64,000 nt of DNA from Bacillus_BD oryzisoli (GCF_036670025.1 NZ_CP137640.1:3444001-3508000), one strand, 5' to 3'; shown: positions 43,459-52,668, counted from the first letter of the stretch. Translations and numbers: made by a program. The notes: generated from the sequence alone by a model not told the origin.

Positions 43459-44428
43459 AGTTACTCGCAGGCTGCCGGAGAAAAATCGTGAGGACATCGG
43501 TCTTGAGCTGAGGTCAACCATTGAGGATATGTTACCAGATGATTATTCGGAGGAAGATGTTAAATCCGTTCTTGAAAAATTAGGGAGTCCCGTTTTGTTA
43601 GCCAGCCGGTATCGTGATCAGCCCATGCATCTGATTGGGCCGCGATATTATGATGTATATGTCTCGTTATTGAAAATGATTTTACCGATTGCAGGAACGA
43701 TTGCCCTTATTTCGATGATTGCTGCATATTTTGTCGGCTATAATGGTGAGGAAGCGGTTATGAATGTGATCATCACAATTTTTTCTAAAGGCATTTGGGT
43801 ACTAATTGAAGTCGGCATGCAAGTCTTTTTCTGGTTTACACTCACTTTTGCGATTATTGAACGAGTCGATAAAAGTAATGATAACTTACCTTTGACAAAA
43901 AACTATAAACCATGGACCCCTGATGATCTGAAAGACATCCCTTATATACCAAAGAAAAAGGCTATTACGAAATGTGAAGTGTTTGGTGGTTTTCTATGGA
44001 CAGCAATTTGGGCCAGTATATATTTTTATGCTGATCATTTAGTTGGTGTCTATGAAGGCGGTGGAGGCCGGCTTGATTTCATTATGCCTGCTTTAAACCA
44101 AGAGGTGCTGCTTTCTTATTGGCCGGCTGTTGTAGCTGTTATTGTGATTGAGATTGCGCTATACCTCTACAAGTATATAAAAGGGCAGTGGACACAAAAA
44201 ATGGCCATATTAAACACTGCTCACGAGATTATTGCTACTGGTTTATTCATTTTCATCATCAGTAACAACGACCTATTACAGCAGGAGTTTGTTTCGTATA
44301 TGGCCGAAATCTTTTCTATACTGCCAGAACAATTTACTGCATGGCTGACTGGCGGTATCATTCTCATGTTTGTAGTGTTTTCTATTATCACAATCATTGA
44401 TGGATTCCGGAAAGCTCGAATTCGGTAA
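43430..44428 (+). CDS. HAAS-domain membrane protein (PadR partner)
   Basis: A 332-residue protein. Residues 1-65 form the HAAS/DUF1700-like helical signalling domain (HEVTRRLPEKNREDIGLELRS, SEEDVKSVLEKLGSPVLLA). About six transmembrane segments follow. The ATG at 43430 sits 6 nt after GGGGGAGG, inside the PadR gene, so the two are coupled. HAAS domains are thought to sense or relay signals to PadR regulators; the ligand is unknown. The final residues are basic (GFRKARIR). Confidence 0.75.
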   Translation: MNLIGIYIHEVTRRLPEKNREDIGLELRSTIEDMLPDDYSEEDVKSVLEKLGSPVLLASRYRDQPMHLIGPRYYDVYVSLLKMILPIAGTIALISMIAAYFVGYNGEEAVMNVIITIFSKGIWVLIEVGMQVFFWFTLTFAIIERVDKSNDNLPLTKNYKPWTPDDLKDIPYIPKKKAITKCEVFGGFLWTAIWASIYFYADHLVGVYEGGGGRLDFIMPALNQEVLLSYWPAVVAVIVIEIALYLYKYIKGQWTQKMAILNTAHEIIATGLFIFIISNNDLLQQEFVSYMAEIFSILPEQFTAWLTGGIILMFVVFSIITIIDGFRKARIR

Positions 44429-44430
44429 AA

Positions 44431-44468
44431 AATAAAAGAAGCGAACAATTCAGTTCGCTTCTTTTATT
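44431..44468. terminator. Bidirectional terminator
   Basis: AATAAAAGAAGCGAAC (44431-44446) and GTTCGCTTCTTTTATT (44453-44468) form a perfect 16-bp stem with a 6-nt loop. Confidence 0.85.
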
Positions 44469-44532
44469 AATCAAATGATAATTTGTAATCTTCTGCTTTG
44501 ATCATTTTTAGTTTTCTTGAGAATAGATAGAT

Positions 44533-45516
44533 TTAAACGACGTTTAATAAGATTGGCAAGATAAACAATGTACTTAACATAATTGAAATATTTTTTAAAG
44601 TCCATCCTCCCTCTGCTAAATTGATGTAATTCAACGGTCCAACTAGACCGGAAAGACCGAAACCTGCACTGTATGGTGTGCCTTGCATATTTAAGATACC
44701 TGCTAAAGCACCAAGAATCGCCGCCGTAATGATCATTGGAAACGCAATTTTTGGTTTCATAAAAAAGTTCCTCATTTGAATTTTCGGAGACCCAATTACA
44801 TGTGCCAATGCAGTTCCAAGTGAATTTGCTTTGTAGCTTGCAATGGCTAAACCTACCCCTGCTGCCACAATTCCCAGATTCGCTGCACCCGATCCAATTC
44901 CTGATAGCATGATGACAGTTGCCACTCCAACTGTGGATATAGGTGATAAAATAATGAGGCAGAAATTACAGCAATAATCGCTCCCATGAGGACAGGCTGC
45001 CATGTTGTTACATTGGCAATTGCCACGCCTAGTATGCCTGTTGTAGTTTTGACATAAGGCAATAATAGGTATCCTACCATCCCTGGCACCAAAATACTTA
45101 ATGTTGGTAGTAAAAGAATGGAATAAGCTTTTAACTTATTGCCTAACAATTGAACAAATAAGACGGTTAAAGCAGCAGTAATTCCTGTATTGATAACAAT
45201 ACCAATCCCATTTAGAGCAAATAATCCATCAGCTGTTTTTTGGATAGCACGCTTCCGACCATAGCTGCAATCCCGACACTTGCCGTTTGAATCGGTGTCA
45301 ACTTGAACGCGATCCCGACCATGACACCAATTAAAACAGGTAATAAACTCATCACATACATTGTTATATCAAAAACATGCTGTAATGAAGGAAAATGAGG
45401 AATCAATAATTTTAATATCTCCCCTAATAACGCATTTCGGAATCAAAGCTACAACTATTCCAATACTCATCCCGTTTAGTAACTTGCTGAAGAAGTCTTT
45501 AAATTTAATCGTCTCC
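44533..45516 (-). pseudogene. Broken PTS EIIC-family membrane transporter gene
   Basis: Four stretches in different frames make up one PTS_EIIC_2-type protein: a start near 45516 (FKDFFSKLLNGMSIGIVV), then LGEILKLLIPHFPSLQHVFD with VLIGVMVGIAFKLTPIQTAS, then GLFALNGIGIVINTGITAAL with LLLPTLSILVPGMVGYLLLP, and finally STVGVATVIMLSGIGSGAAN to the end. Frameshifts fall near 45440, 45235 and 44945. With three independent frameshifts it is either a decayed gene or a poorly sequenced stretch. Confidence 0.82.
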
Positions 45517-45749
45517 TATTCCCGATAATATATTGGGATAATTATAGAAAGCATTCTGACAAATATCAACAAAAAAATTTAATTACTTTAACGCGTATAA
45601 GCATAAAAGTTCAAAAGTAAATTTTTTTCTCAAAAAACAGCATAAATGTTATATAATACTATTAAAACTATCAAAATAGTGGAAATTATCATTTGGATAA
45701 CTTTTTTAGAACAATAAAAAATTTTTTATGAACATCTAGGAGCTAAAAA

Positions 45750-46838
45750 ATGACTTTTGTACTTTTATTCATTACGATTCTTCTAATAGCTGTTATCGTT
45801 AACCTGAAAGTGGACCGTCTGACCATTTCAACTGTTGCAGGTGCGCCAATCATGGCAATGGGCATTATGCTGAAAGGGGTTTTTACGGGGGCAGGTATTC
45901 CATTAGTATATGATATTCTTTTTTACTGTCTCATTGGTATTGCCTATTGGGTGATCATCCATTACACGTTTGATCTGCTGCATGGGGTATTTTTTTCCTC
46001 ACATATAAAAGATCCTCTTGCAAGTTTTGCAACAGGCACCTGGATTGCTGCAACATCCATTATGACTGTTTTACTTACAGACAAAGAGTTTCATCTTTTA
46101 TCACATATCCTTTTATTTATGAATTTGTTCTTTTGGTCTTTATATGTGGTTTTGGTTATAAGGAATTACCTATTTATCTTCCGAAAAATAAATAATTATC
46201 TGCCAAACATTCATGGAGGATTGCTCTTATCATGTGTTGCTACCCAGTCACTTGTCATTTCTGGATATCATTCGTATGGAGATTCATTTCCGCAAGTTTA
46301 CGCAAATATTCTTCTAACAATTGGCTTCATCTTTTACTTATTGAACCTATGTCTGATTGTCTATCGCTATATCAATATGCAAAATAGGGATTTAACTGAC
46401 AGCTGGAAAAATACAAATTGTATCATCCATGGAGCGATTTCGATAACAGGGGTATCCTTAATCACTTCACATGTAGAAGCAGTCGGCTTCATTGAATCTA
46501 TCTGGATCATTTCCTTGACCCTTTTCTTTACCATTGAGGCGATTGAAGTGATTTGGGCCGTTCAGCGTATCAAAAAATTGGGCTGGAAAGAAGGATTATT
46601 CATCTATTCCCCCACTCAATGGGCGAGAATTTTTACCTTTGGAATGTTTCTCTTTTTCACAGAAAACCTGCCAATAAGCAATCCATCCCTACTAGAATCT
46701 CTGCAAAACCCAGTGCTGTTAGTGTTGCCAATTATTATGATCATCCTCATCCTCATCGAAATGTATCTATTAGCGGCACACTATTACAAGAAGCTGAAAC
46801 CAAAACACATCCAGCCTTTACATTCTCATGAAATGTGA
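45750..46838 (+). CDS. Uncharacterised polytopic membrane protein (possibly TDT/SLAC1-like)
   Basis: A 362-residue protein with about ten hydrophobic segments and short loops. FATGTWIAATSIM and LLLSCVATQSLVISGYHSYGD recall the repeated motifs of the tellurite-resistance/dicarboxylate transporter (TDT) family, but I am not sure of the relation. The tail is His-rich (QPLHSHEM). It has an AGGAG site 6 nt before the ATG and a terminator after it, so it is monocistronic. Confidence 0.6.
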   Translation: MTFVLLFITILLIAVIVNLKVDRLTISTVAGAPIMAMGIMLKGVFTGAGIPLVYDILFYCLIGIAYWVIIHYTFDLLHGVFFSSHIKDPLASFATGTWIAATSIMTVLLTDKEFHLLSHILLFMNLFFWSLYVVLVIRNYLFIFRKINNYLPNIHGGLLLSCVATQSLVISGYHSYGDSFPQVYANILLTIGFIFYLLNLCLIVYRYINMQNRDLTDSWKNTNCIIHGAISITGVSLITSHVEAVGFIESIWIISLTLFFTIEAIEVIWAVQRIKKLGWKEGLFIYSPTQWARIFTFGMFLFFTENLPISNPSLLESLQNPVLLVLPIIMIILILIEMYLLAAHYYKKLKPKHIQPLHSHEM

Positions 46839-46854
46839 AGCAATTCCGTTTTCA

Positions 46855-46883
46855 AAAGCACTGGTTAATTCCAGTGTTTTTTT
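46855..46883 (+). terminator. Terminator of the membrane protein gene
   Basis: CACTGG (46859-46864) pairs with CCAGTG (46871-46876), followed by seven T. Confidence 0.75.
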
Positions 46884-47066
46884 ACATTATCTATTCAAAA
46901 GGAAAAATCCCCCTCAATGTAACCATTAGCATTTTTCACCATACTATATCATTGTTTCATTGCATACAGATTCAAAGATATAAATGGACTTAAAAGTTCT
47001 GCCTCTTAACCTGCAATCAGTCAGTGCTTCGCAACTTGAACAAATTCAATTGAAGGAGGAACTCCT

Positions 47067-47501
47067 TTGTATTACATTCAGTATCCTATATTGGTTAGCC
47101 CTTATTGCTATCCGCCTGGAATCGTTAATATACCTGTTCGATGTATTCCGGCATACATCCAAGCACCATTACAAAGCTCGCATCAAATACAGCCGCAAAG
47201 ACAATATCAGTATCCTGAGGTGGATATTCAACAGTTCGAAAAATCTGCCCAAAGTTTTCAGCAGCTCATAAAACAAGCTGATTTACTTATAAATAGGCTG
47301 GCAAGATCAAAAGAATTTGCTCGTGAACTAATGTCAGCAGCACAAAAGTCAGATGACAAAAAAGTCAATGAGTTAATTAAGTCAACGGGGATTACCATTA
47401 AGGTTAAAACCAGTTTTACTCCAGACGGGATTCGGATCATCTTGGATAACTCCAAGCTTGAAGGACATTGCTGCCAACTATTAATTGCCTTACGCTGGTA
47501 A
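47067..47501 (+). CDS. Uncharacterised 144-aa protein with Pro/Tyr-rich N-terminus
   Basis: Starts at TTG 47067 with AAGGAGG 7 nt upstream. Residues 1-50 are rich in Pro, Tyr and Gln (MYYIQYPILVSPYCYPPGIV), as in some spore or surface proteins. Residues 50-110 form a helix (FQQLIKQADLLINRLARSKE), and the end GIRIILDNSKLEGHCCQLLI is beta-like with a Cys pair. I do not know its function. The N-terminal composition hints at a coat-type protein, which is inference only. Confidence 0.6.
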   Translation: MYYIQYPILVSPYCYPPGIVNIPVRCIPAYIQAPLQSSHQIQPQRQYQYPEVDIQQFEKSAQSFQQLIKQADLLINRLARSKEFARELMSAAQKSDDKKVNELIKSTGITIKVKTSFTPDGIRIILDNSKLEGHCCQLLIALRW

Positions 47502-47511
47502 TCATTCTGCC

Positions 47512-47542
47512 GAACAGCTTAGCCGCTGTTCACAGATTTTTT
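47512..47542 (+). terminator. Terminator after the 144-aa protein gene
   Basis: GAACAGC (47512-47518) pairs with GCTGTTC (47525-47531); a TTTTTT follows after four bases. Confidence 0.5.
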
Positions 47543-47545
47543 CAC

Positions 47546-47577
47546 AAAAATAGGACAAGGTAGATAAACCTTGCCCC
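47546..47577 (-). terminator. Terminator of the deacetylase gene
   Basis: On the minus strand GGGCAAGG pairs with CCTTGTCC (one G-U) and is followed by TATTTTTG. Confidence 0.6.
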
Positions 47578-47579
47578 AT

Positions 47580-48944
47580 TTAATTGGAAACTCCATAATA
47601 TGGACCGATTCCCCTTACCCCCTGTAAAGTAAGCAGTTCGGAAACAGTAACAAATTGGTACCCTTGATTTTCAAGTTCTGTCATTAAAATCGGTAAGGCA
47701 TCTGCTGTTGATGGATGTATGTCATGTAAAAGTACAATGGAGCCTGGAAAAATCGTTTTCTGTACGATCTTATTGACTCCCTCAGCATTCCGCTTTTGCC
47801 AATCAAGGGAATCAACAGACCATAAAATAATCTGCGCGTTATTCTCGGAGGCAACTTTTTCCACAAGGGAATTGTACACACCATATGGAGGACGAAAACA
47901 CACGGGCGAACGGCCGATGACCCCTTCAATCATTTGATTTGTTCCAACTATTTCCTGCCAAATTTGTGCTTCACTCAATTTAGACAAATTTGCATGACTG
48001 CCGCTATGATTCCCAATTTCATGCCCTTCCTCAGCTACTTGCTTAGCAAGTTCAGGATAGTATTGAACCCTATTTCCTAACATAAAAAAAGTGGCTTTTG
48101 CTTGATGCTGCTTCAATGTTTCAAGAATCCGCGGTGTCACCGTAGGACTTGGTCCATCGTCGAAAGTAAGCGCAATGTATTTCCCATTAGGATCTAGAGT
48201 GCTTTCAAGTTCCTCTGGGGGTGCGATTTGTAATCGAGTCATCATATTCTCGTTTAAATATAAGCGCAATCTTTCAACTGGAACCTCAACTTTGACGAAA
48301 GGGTCTTGTGCCTGCAAAAATAGTGTGAAAACATTTTGATTAATATGCCAATTTAATTGATTAGGCCGCTTGAATAACTCCTCCAGCCCTTCACTTCGAC
48401 TGCTTTCATCTGGAATATATTCTTTTAAAATAGAATAAAACCCATCGAGATTGCTATCATCTAACTGAAAGACGTCTGTTAAACTTAAAATCTTGTTATC
48501 TGTTAGGTTCAAATTAAAAATTTTGATCCCATCTTGAAGTTCAGTTTCTTTATTTTTCAAATTGAACGTTATAGTATGTAAGTCATCTGTTACGGCATTT
48601 AAATGAACAGTAATATGTAATTTAGCAAGATGTTCTTCATGAAAGTTTCGCTTATTTTTTTCAACAAATGCAAGAAACTGGTCCATTTCCTTTTCAGTCC
48701 ACATCTGAATGTACTGATTAATTGGTTCACTTTTCGTTAAAATAGTACTTATCGAAAAGTAGTAACTATTTGTTTCTTCTGTACTTGTCTTTCGCTGAAA
48801 ATCGGGAAAGTCACTTACAACTTCAATATTCTCCGTCGTAACAACTGGAGATCGAACCACTGTTTCCTGAGCAGTACCTGCAAACGCTACCATAATAAAT
48901 AAAATAAAGCCAGTTCCAACTATCCAACCTATTCTTCTAATCAA
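47580..48944 (-). CDS. PdaC-like polysaccharide deacetylase with N-terminal DUF3298-type region
   Basis: A 454-residue exported enzyme. An N-terminal membrane anchor or signal (IGWIVGTGFILFIMVAFAG) is followed by a DUF4163/DUF3298-like region (residues 45-235) as in RsiV and PdaC. The NodB deacetylase domain covers residues 250-445: ALTFDDGPSPTVTPRIL, HEIGNHSGSHANL (metal His), FRPPYGVYN and VLLHDIHPSTADA. It should remove acetyl groups from peptidoglycan. It starts at a TTG; AAAGGA lies 11 nt upstream. Confidence 0.87.
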   Translation of the reverse strand: MIRRIGWIVGTGFILFIMVAFAGTAQETVVRSPVVTTENIEVVSDFPDFQRKTSTEETNSYYFSISTILTKSEPINQYIQMWTEKEMDQFLAFVEKNKRNFHEEHLAKLHITVHLNAVTDDLHTITFNLKNKETELQDGIKIFNLNLTDNKILSLTDVFQLDDSNLDGFYSILKEYIPDESSRSEGLEELFKRPNQLNWHINQNVFTLFLQAQDPFVKVEVPVERLRLYLNENMMTRLQIAPPEELESTLDPNGKYIALTFDDGPSPTVTPRILETLKQHQAKATFFMLGNRVQYYPELAKQVAEEGHEIGNHSGSHANLSKLSEAQIWQEIVGTNQMIEGVIGRSPVCFRPPYGVYNSLVEKVASENNAQIILWSVDSLDWQKRNAEGVNKIVQKTIFPGSIVLLHDIHPSTADALPILMTELENQGYQFVTVSELLTLQGVRGIGPYYGVSN

Positions 48945-49294
48945 AAATTTTCATTTCCTTTCAAATCGGTTATGAAAATTAACAAAATGTTTTTCCCCTC
49001 TTCGTTGTAATTCACTCCATTTCTAGGGATAACGTAATGTTATTATCATTATATTTAACTTCAACATTTTCATACTTTGAATCTTTTACTTTTAAAATAA
49101 TCCCTCCTTTATCAATTTTAACCAAAATTATACAATAAGAATATAGAACAAGAGACCCATCCAAAAGGAGTGCTTTTAGTAGGAAGCAGAGGGACGGTTC
49201 CCTTGCTTCCTAGTTATTTGAAAGAAGCGGCAGAACCGTTCCCCTGGAACATTTTTTAGTTTCGTTACGTCCATATAAATGAGGTGATTGTTTT
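48945..49294. other. 350-nt gene-free stretch with repeat copies
   Basis: No gene is supported. It contains one complete dispersed palindromic repeat (49182-49210), a degenerate half copy (about 49224-49246), and the promoter region of the following lipoprotein gene. A short open stretch on the minus strand near 49012-49086 has an in-frame stop and no start. Confidence 0.5.
49182..49210 (+). repeat. Dispersed palindromic repeat, copy 3
   Basis: GGAAGCAGAGGGACGGTTCC then CTTGCTTCC. GGAAGC and GCTTCC ends pair. A degenerate copy with AGAACCGTTCCCCT follows within 15 nt. Confidence 0.75.
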
Positions 49295-49870
49295 ATGAGA
49301 AAATGGTTGTTATTTATTTGGATTCTAGCGTTATTTGTATTTGTCAGTGGTTGCGGTACGGAAGGAAAGAGCAGTAATCATCCTGAAAAAGAGTTAGATC
49401 ATTATGATGTTGTCAATATGAAGGCTGAAGTACAAGAAGGTGATTTTATTTATCGTCTTGTTTCTGAACAAAAGGAATATCTCGATGGTCAGTCTGTTAT
49501 TTTGTATGGGGAGTTGGAATATGTCGGAGATCAGTCAGAAATGACAATCCAGCATGCAACCTCACCGTTTTATTTTCCAATAGAAGAAAAAATCCGTGGG
49601 ATTGACATTCCTTATCCCATGCCGGAACCTCTAGTAACTACGACGCTGAAAAAAGGCGAACCGCTTAGAACTGAATATACAGGCGGCGGTGCTTATAGTG
49701 AAGAAGACAAGAAAGCTTATGTTGAATTTATGAAAGACTTTATCGAAAATGGTTTTCCTACAGGCTATTATATTGTAAATGGCTATGCTGATTTTCTAGT
49801 ACCTAAAGATGGCAGTCAAGAACCTGATAAATATTATTTAGAAGCACAGGTTGATTTTAAAGTGAAATAA
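49295..49870 (+). CDS. Uncharacterised lipoprotein, 191 aa
   Basis: Lipobox FVSGC at residues 16-20 after a hydrophobic leader. The mature protein is acidic and beta-rich (FIYRLVSEQKEYLDGQSV, LYGELEYVGDQSEMTI), with a DIPYPMPEPL turn. The fold may be an immunoglobulin-like lipoprotein domain, but I do not recognise the family. It has GAGGTGA before the ATG and its own terminator. Confidence 0.7.
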   Translation: MRKWLLFIWILALFVFVSGCGTEGKSSNHPEKELDHYDVVNMKAEVQEGDFIYRLVSEQKEYLDGQSVILYGELEYVGDQSEMTIQHATSPFYFPIEEKIRGIDIPYPMPEPLVTTTLKKGEPLRTEYTGGGAYSEEDKKAYVEFMKDFIENGFPTGYYIVNGYADFLVPKDGSQEPDKYYLEAQVDFKVK

Positions 49871-49880
49871 TTTGCAAAAT

Positions 49881-49918
49881 AAAAAACAGCTCAGTCCACT
49901 AGAACAGAGCTGTTTTTT
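49881..49918. terminator. Bidirectional terminator (lipoprotein / cueP)
   Basis: AAAAAACAGCTC (49881-49892) pairs with GAGCTGTTTTTT (49907-49918). It separates convergent genes. Confidence 0.8.
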
Positions 49919-49939
49919 ATTTTTCTTTTTGCGCATTGC

Positions 49940-50470
49940 CTACATTAACTGCATGTCAGTAATACAGGTATTATCACCTTTAAACGTGGAAATCTCTGAT
50001 TCTACCGATTTATCACCCTGTTTAATTGTAACATGATAAGTATTGTCTCGTGGCAGCCACAAGTCAATAAAACCGTTAGCTTGAGACTTCACGGTCTCGT
50101 CCATAATCACATTGCCTTCTTTGGCTACAATGTATAAGGCAAAGTCCTGCTCGACCAATTCACCTTGACAACCTGTCAAGTTATGGGCTTGTCAAGGATG
50201 GGTCTCATAGATATAAGGAGCAATCGAAACAAAAAATTCTTCTTCCGATAGATTATAGACTTCCTTCGTTTCATCACTGTTCGTTACGATTAATTCATTC
50301 GATGTGATGGAAGCTGATTTATCTTTTATGTTTCCTTCAGTGAAATCCTTCACCAATTCCTTGATATTAGCTGTTTCCTTTTCCGTTACTGTTTTTTCTT
50401 CATTTGACCCGCAAGCCGCTAATAGGGAAATGCTAACTAATAATAGAATACCAAAGAGCGTTTTTTTCAT
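49940..50470 (-). CDS. cueP: CueP-like copper-binding lipoprotein with an internal in-frame UGA
   Basis: One reading frame of 177 codons is interrupted only by a TGA at codon 93 (50194-50192). Upstream: signal peptide and lipobox (SLLAAC), then EEEFFVSIAPYIYETHP. Downstream in the same frame: QAHNLTGCQGELVEQDF, NGFIDLWLPRD and a final DNTCITDMQL. These blocks match CueP, the extracytoplasmic copper-storing protein. CueP carries a conserved Cys eight residues before the Cys of LTGC, and the UGA is exactly there. No other lesion is visible. It is either a recent nonsense mutation or a selenocysteine/readthrough codon. The start has AGAGGTGA 7 nt upstream. Confidence 0.75.
50164..50180 (-). promoter_or_regulatory. 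SECIS-like hairpin after the UGA of cueP
   Basis: On the minus strand CTTGACA (50180-50174) pairs perfectly with TGTCAAG (50170-50164) around a GGT loop. The stem begins 11 nt after the UGA. An alternative longer stem pairs CCTTGACAA, which contains the UGA, with TTGTCAAGG. Assignment as a SECIS is a hypothesis. Confidence 0.3.
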
Positions 50471-50667
50471 GTTGTATTCACCTCTCATTCTATCGCTAAT
50501 TTTCTCCTATACTTTGTAAATGTTAAATCTATTAACCTTGTATAAACTTATTCTATTATAAAATAGTATGATTACAAATTAAAACTTTGTGAAATATCTG
50601 TTAACATATCAATTTACTATTATATATTTAAAATATTTCTAGGAGTATCTCCCTATTTGGCATCTTT

Positions 50668-50696
50668 GGAAGCAAAAGAACCGTCCCCCTGCTTCC
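50668..50696 (-). repeat. Dispersed palindromic repeat, copy 4
   Basis: GGAAGCAAAAGAACCGTC then CCCCTGCTTCC. It lies between the vmlR 3' end and the cueP promoter region. Confidence 0.75.
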
Positions 50697-50714
50697 AAGG
50701 GGGACATTGATTTA

Positions 50715-52343
50715 TTACAGCTCTTTTATTCTTTTCGTAAGCTCATTAAACCTTCTGTCTAATTCCTCGTAGGCTTTATCCTTTGGTGTCATATAGCTGA
50801 GCTTTCCCAATATTTCCTGTCTTTCTGTTTCAAGCTTTAAGCGTAATTCTTCCCTATCGTCAATTGTTACAGGCTTTACTTTAAATTGTTTATGAATTTT
50901 GCCATTTGCAAGAGTCAATTCAGTATTCGTTGTCTTTTCAAGAAAATAGCGATCATGCGAAACAACTAGCAGTGTACCGTTGTATTGCGATAATGTCTGT
51001 TCAAGCTGTTCACGAGATGGCAGATCAAGGTGGTTGGTCGGCTCATCTAAAATCAAGACGTCTTTTTCTTCAAGAATATAGGCCATCAGCTTGCACTTTA
51101 CCCGCTCACCCATGCTCATATTTCCAATTGACTCCGTCCACTGCGCTGCCGTAAATCCTAAGTGCTTCATTAAATTCTGTACCTTGCCTCTTTCTGCAAA
51201 GGTTTCTTTGTAAAAAAGCTCTGCGGGTGTTTTTTCAAAAGGTAAATCAAAAACCTCCTGTGTTAAATAACCAATATTAGCAGCTGGAGAAATCCATACA
51301 TCGCCTTCAGCGCTTACCTGTTCCATGATGACTTTAAGGAGAGTTGTCTTTCCACTTCCATTAGGCCCAATGATCGCGACCCTCTCACCATGCTGAATAG
51401 TAAAATTGACATTTTTAAATAAAGCTAGCCCATCGAAGAACTTGCTTAAATCCTTCACTTCTAAGAACCTCTTCCCGATTTTGTTATTGGCTTTAAGAGA
51501 AAACTGTACTTGATAGTCGGGCTCAAGACGTTCAACCTTTGCCTGTTCCAGTTCTTTTTCGAGGCGTTTTCGTTTTGATTTCACCTGTGAATCCAATCGC
51601 TTTGCTTTTACACGGTGATATTCTTTAAAGCCCTCCTGTTTCGTCGATTGAGCATGTGCCTTATTCGACCAGGAAGTAAGCTCATGCATTTGTGCCTCAA
51701 TACTCTCCACCATTTTTTGCTGTTTTTCATATTCGCGTTGCTGCGTCAAGCGTTTCTGTTCCCGGGCCTTCATATAACTAGAATAATTACCCTTATGCTC
51801 AATCAACCGTTTATTTTCAATTGACCAGATCTTAGTTGCCACCTCATCTAAAAAATAACGATTATGTGAAACAAAGATAATGGTACCTTGATAACCCTTC
51901 ATGAGATTTCGAAGGAGTTCCGTACTTTGCTGATCAAGATGGTTGGTAGGCTCGTCTAAAAGTAACAATGGTGCTTCTTGGGCAAACCCCTTTGCCAGTC
52001 GTGCTTTTAGCTTTTCTCCACCGCTTAATTGATTAAAATCATGAGCGGGTACATGCATTTTCTCTAATAAGGTTTCTTCTAGAGGTGTCACCTCTGCAAA
52101 CGAATGAGACTCCGTTTCCTGTTCAACAAAGACAACACTCAATTTGTCCTCAAACCATTGTAACTGTCCTTTTGTCGGCATCATTTGTTTATTCAACAAT
52201 TGCAGTAAAGTCGATTTCCCGGCTCCATTTTTCCCAATTATTCCGATGATATCACCTTGATGCACACTGGCATTGACGTCTTCAAATATGACTTGTTCCA
52301 TTATTTCATAGCTGATATTTCTTAATTTAAGTAGTTCTTTCAT
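50715..52343 (-). CDS. vmlR: ABC-F ribosome protection protein VmlR
   Basis: A 542-residue cytoplasmic tandem ATPase without membrane segments. First domain: GKNGAGKSTLL, LSGGEKLKARLAKG, LLLLDEPTNHLD. The inter-domain linker is charged and helical (QREYEKQQKMVESIEAQM). Second domain: GPNGSGKTTLL, MSMGERVKCKLM, LILDEPTNHLDLPS. The sequence follows B. subtilis VmlR closely along its whole length. VmlR displaces lincosamides, streptogramin A and pleuromutilins from the ribosome. An attenuator with a short leader ORF precedes it, so antibiotic-induced expression is likely. Confidence 0.93.
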   Translation of the reverse strand: MKELLKLRNISYEIMEQVIFEDVNASVHQGDIIGIIGKNGAGKSTLLQLLNKQMMPTKGQLQWFEDKLSVVFVEQETESHSFAEVTPLEETLLEKMHVPAHDFNQLSGGEKLKARLAKGFAQEAPLLLLDEPTNHLDQQSTELLRNLMKGYQGTIIFVSHNRYFLDEVATKIWSIENKRLIEHKGNYSSYMKAREQKRLTQQREYEKQQKMVESIEAQMHELTSWSNKAHAQSTKQEGFKEYHRVKAKRLDSQVKSKRKRLEKELEQAKVERLEPDYQVQFSLKANNKIGKRFLEVKDLSKFFDGLALFKNVNFTIQHGERVAIIGPNGSGKTTLLKVIMEQVSAEGDVWISPAANIGYLTQEVFDLPFEKTPAELFYKETFAERGKVQNLMKHLGFTAAQWTESIGNMSMGERVKCKLMAYILEEKDVLILDEPTNHLDLPSREQLEQTLSQYNGTLLVVSHDRYFLEKTTNTELTLANGKIHKQFKVKPVTIDDREELRLKLETERQEILGKLSYMTPKDKAYEELDRRFNELTKRIKEL

Positions 52344-52372
52344 CCAATCATCCCTTTCTTAAGGGGAGAATT

Positions 52373-52608
52373 AAAAAATCCTCCCAAATTAATTGGAAGG
52401 ATTAGTCGCATTTTAATAAGCCTAAATAAGCTATTACATTAGATAGCTCAATAATTTATTATTGAAAAATGGGCAGACTAATCCTATTTTGTTTCATTTG
52501 AAATATGCTATTTCAAACTGTTAAAAATAAGATTAGTTAATCATCGTCCACCCATCACCTCTTTAACATTAGTAACCTCATTGTAGCATACCTTTTTTTG
52601 AATTTAAA
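52373..52608 (-). promoter_or_regulatory. vmlR leader: promoter, 3-codon uORF and switchable terminator
   Basis: On the minus strand: TTTAAA (52608-52603), 17 bp, extended -10 TGC-TACAAT (52585-52580); an AGAGGTG site; a uORF ATG ATT AAC TAA (52544-52533); then a hairpin ending in TTTTTT (52403-52373). The terminator's 5' arm can instead pair upstream: AGGATTAGTC (52485-52476) with GACTAATCCT (52407-52398). Ribosome stalling on the uORF by a drug could select the antiterminator. Confidence 0.7.
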
Positions 52609-52668
52609 CTGTTGTATAAGAATTGGGTTCTTGTTCTTTCCAATCTCATTTTGTTCTGTATCTGAATA

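Noticed and set aside
49012..49086. Short minus-strand frame ending NITLSLEME near a GGAGGG motif
   Set aside because: A stop codon interrupts the frame between the ribosome-binding-like motif and the coding-like stretch, and there is no start codon.
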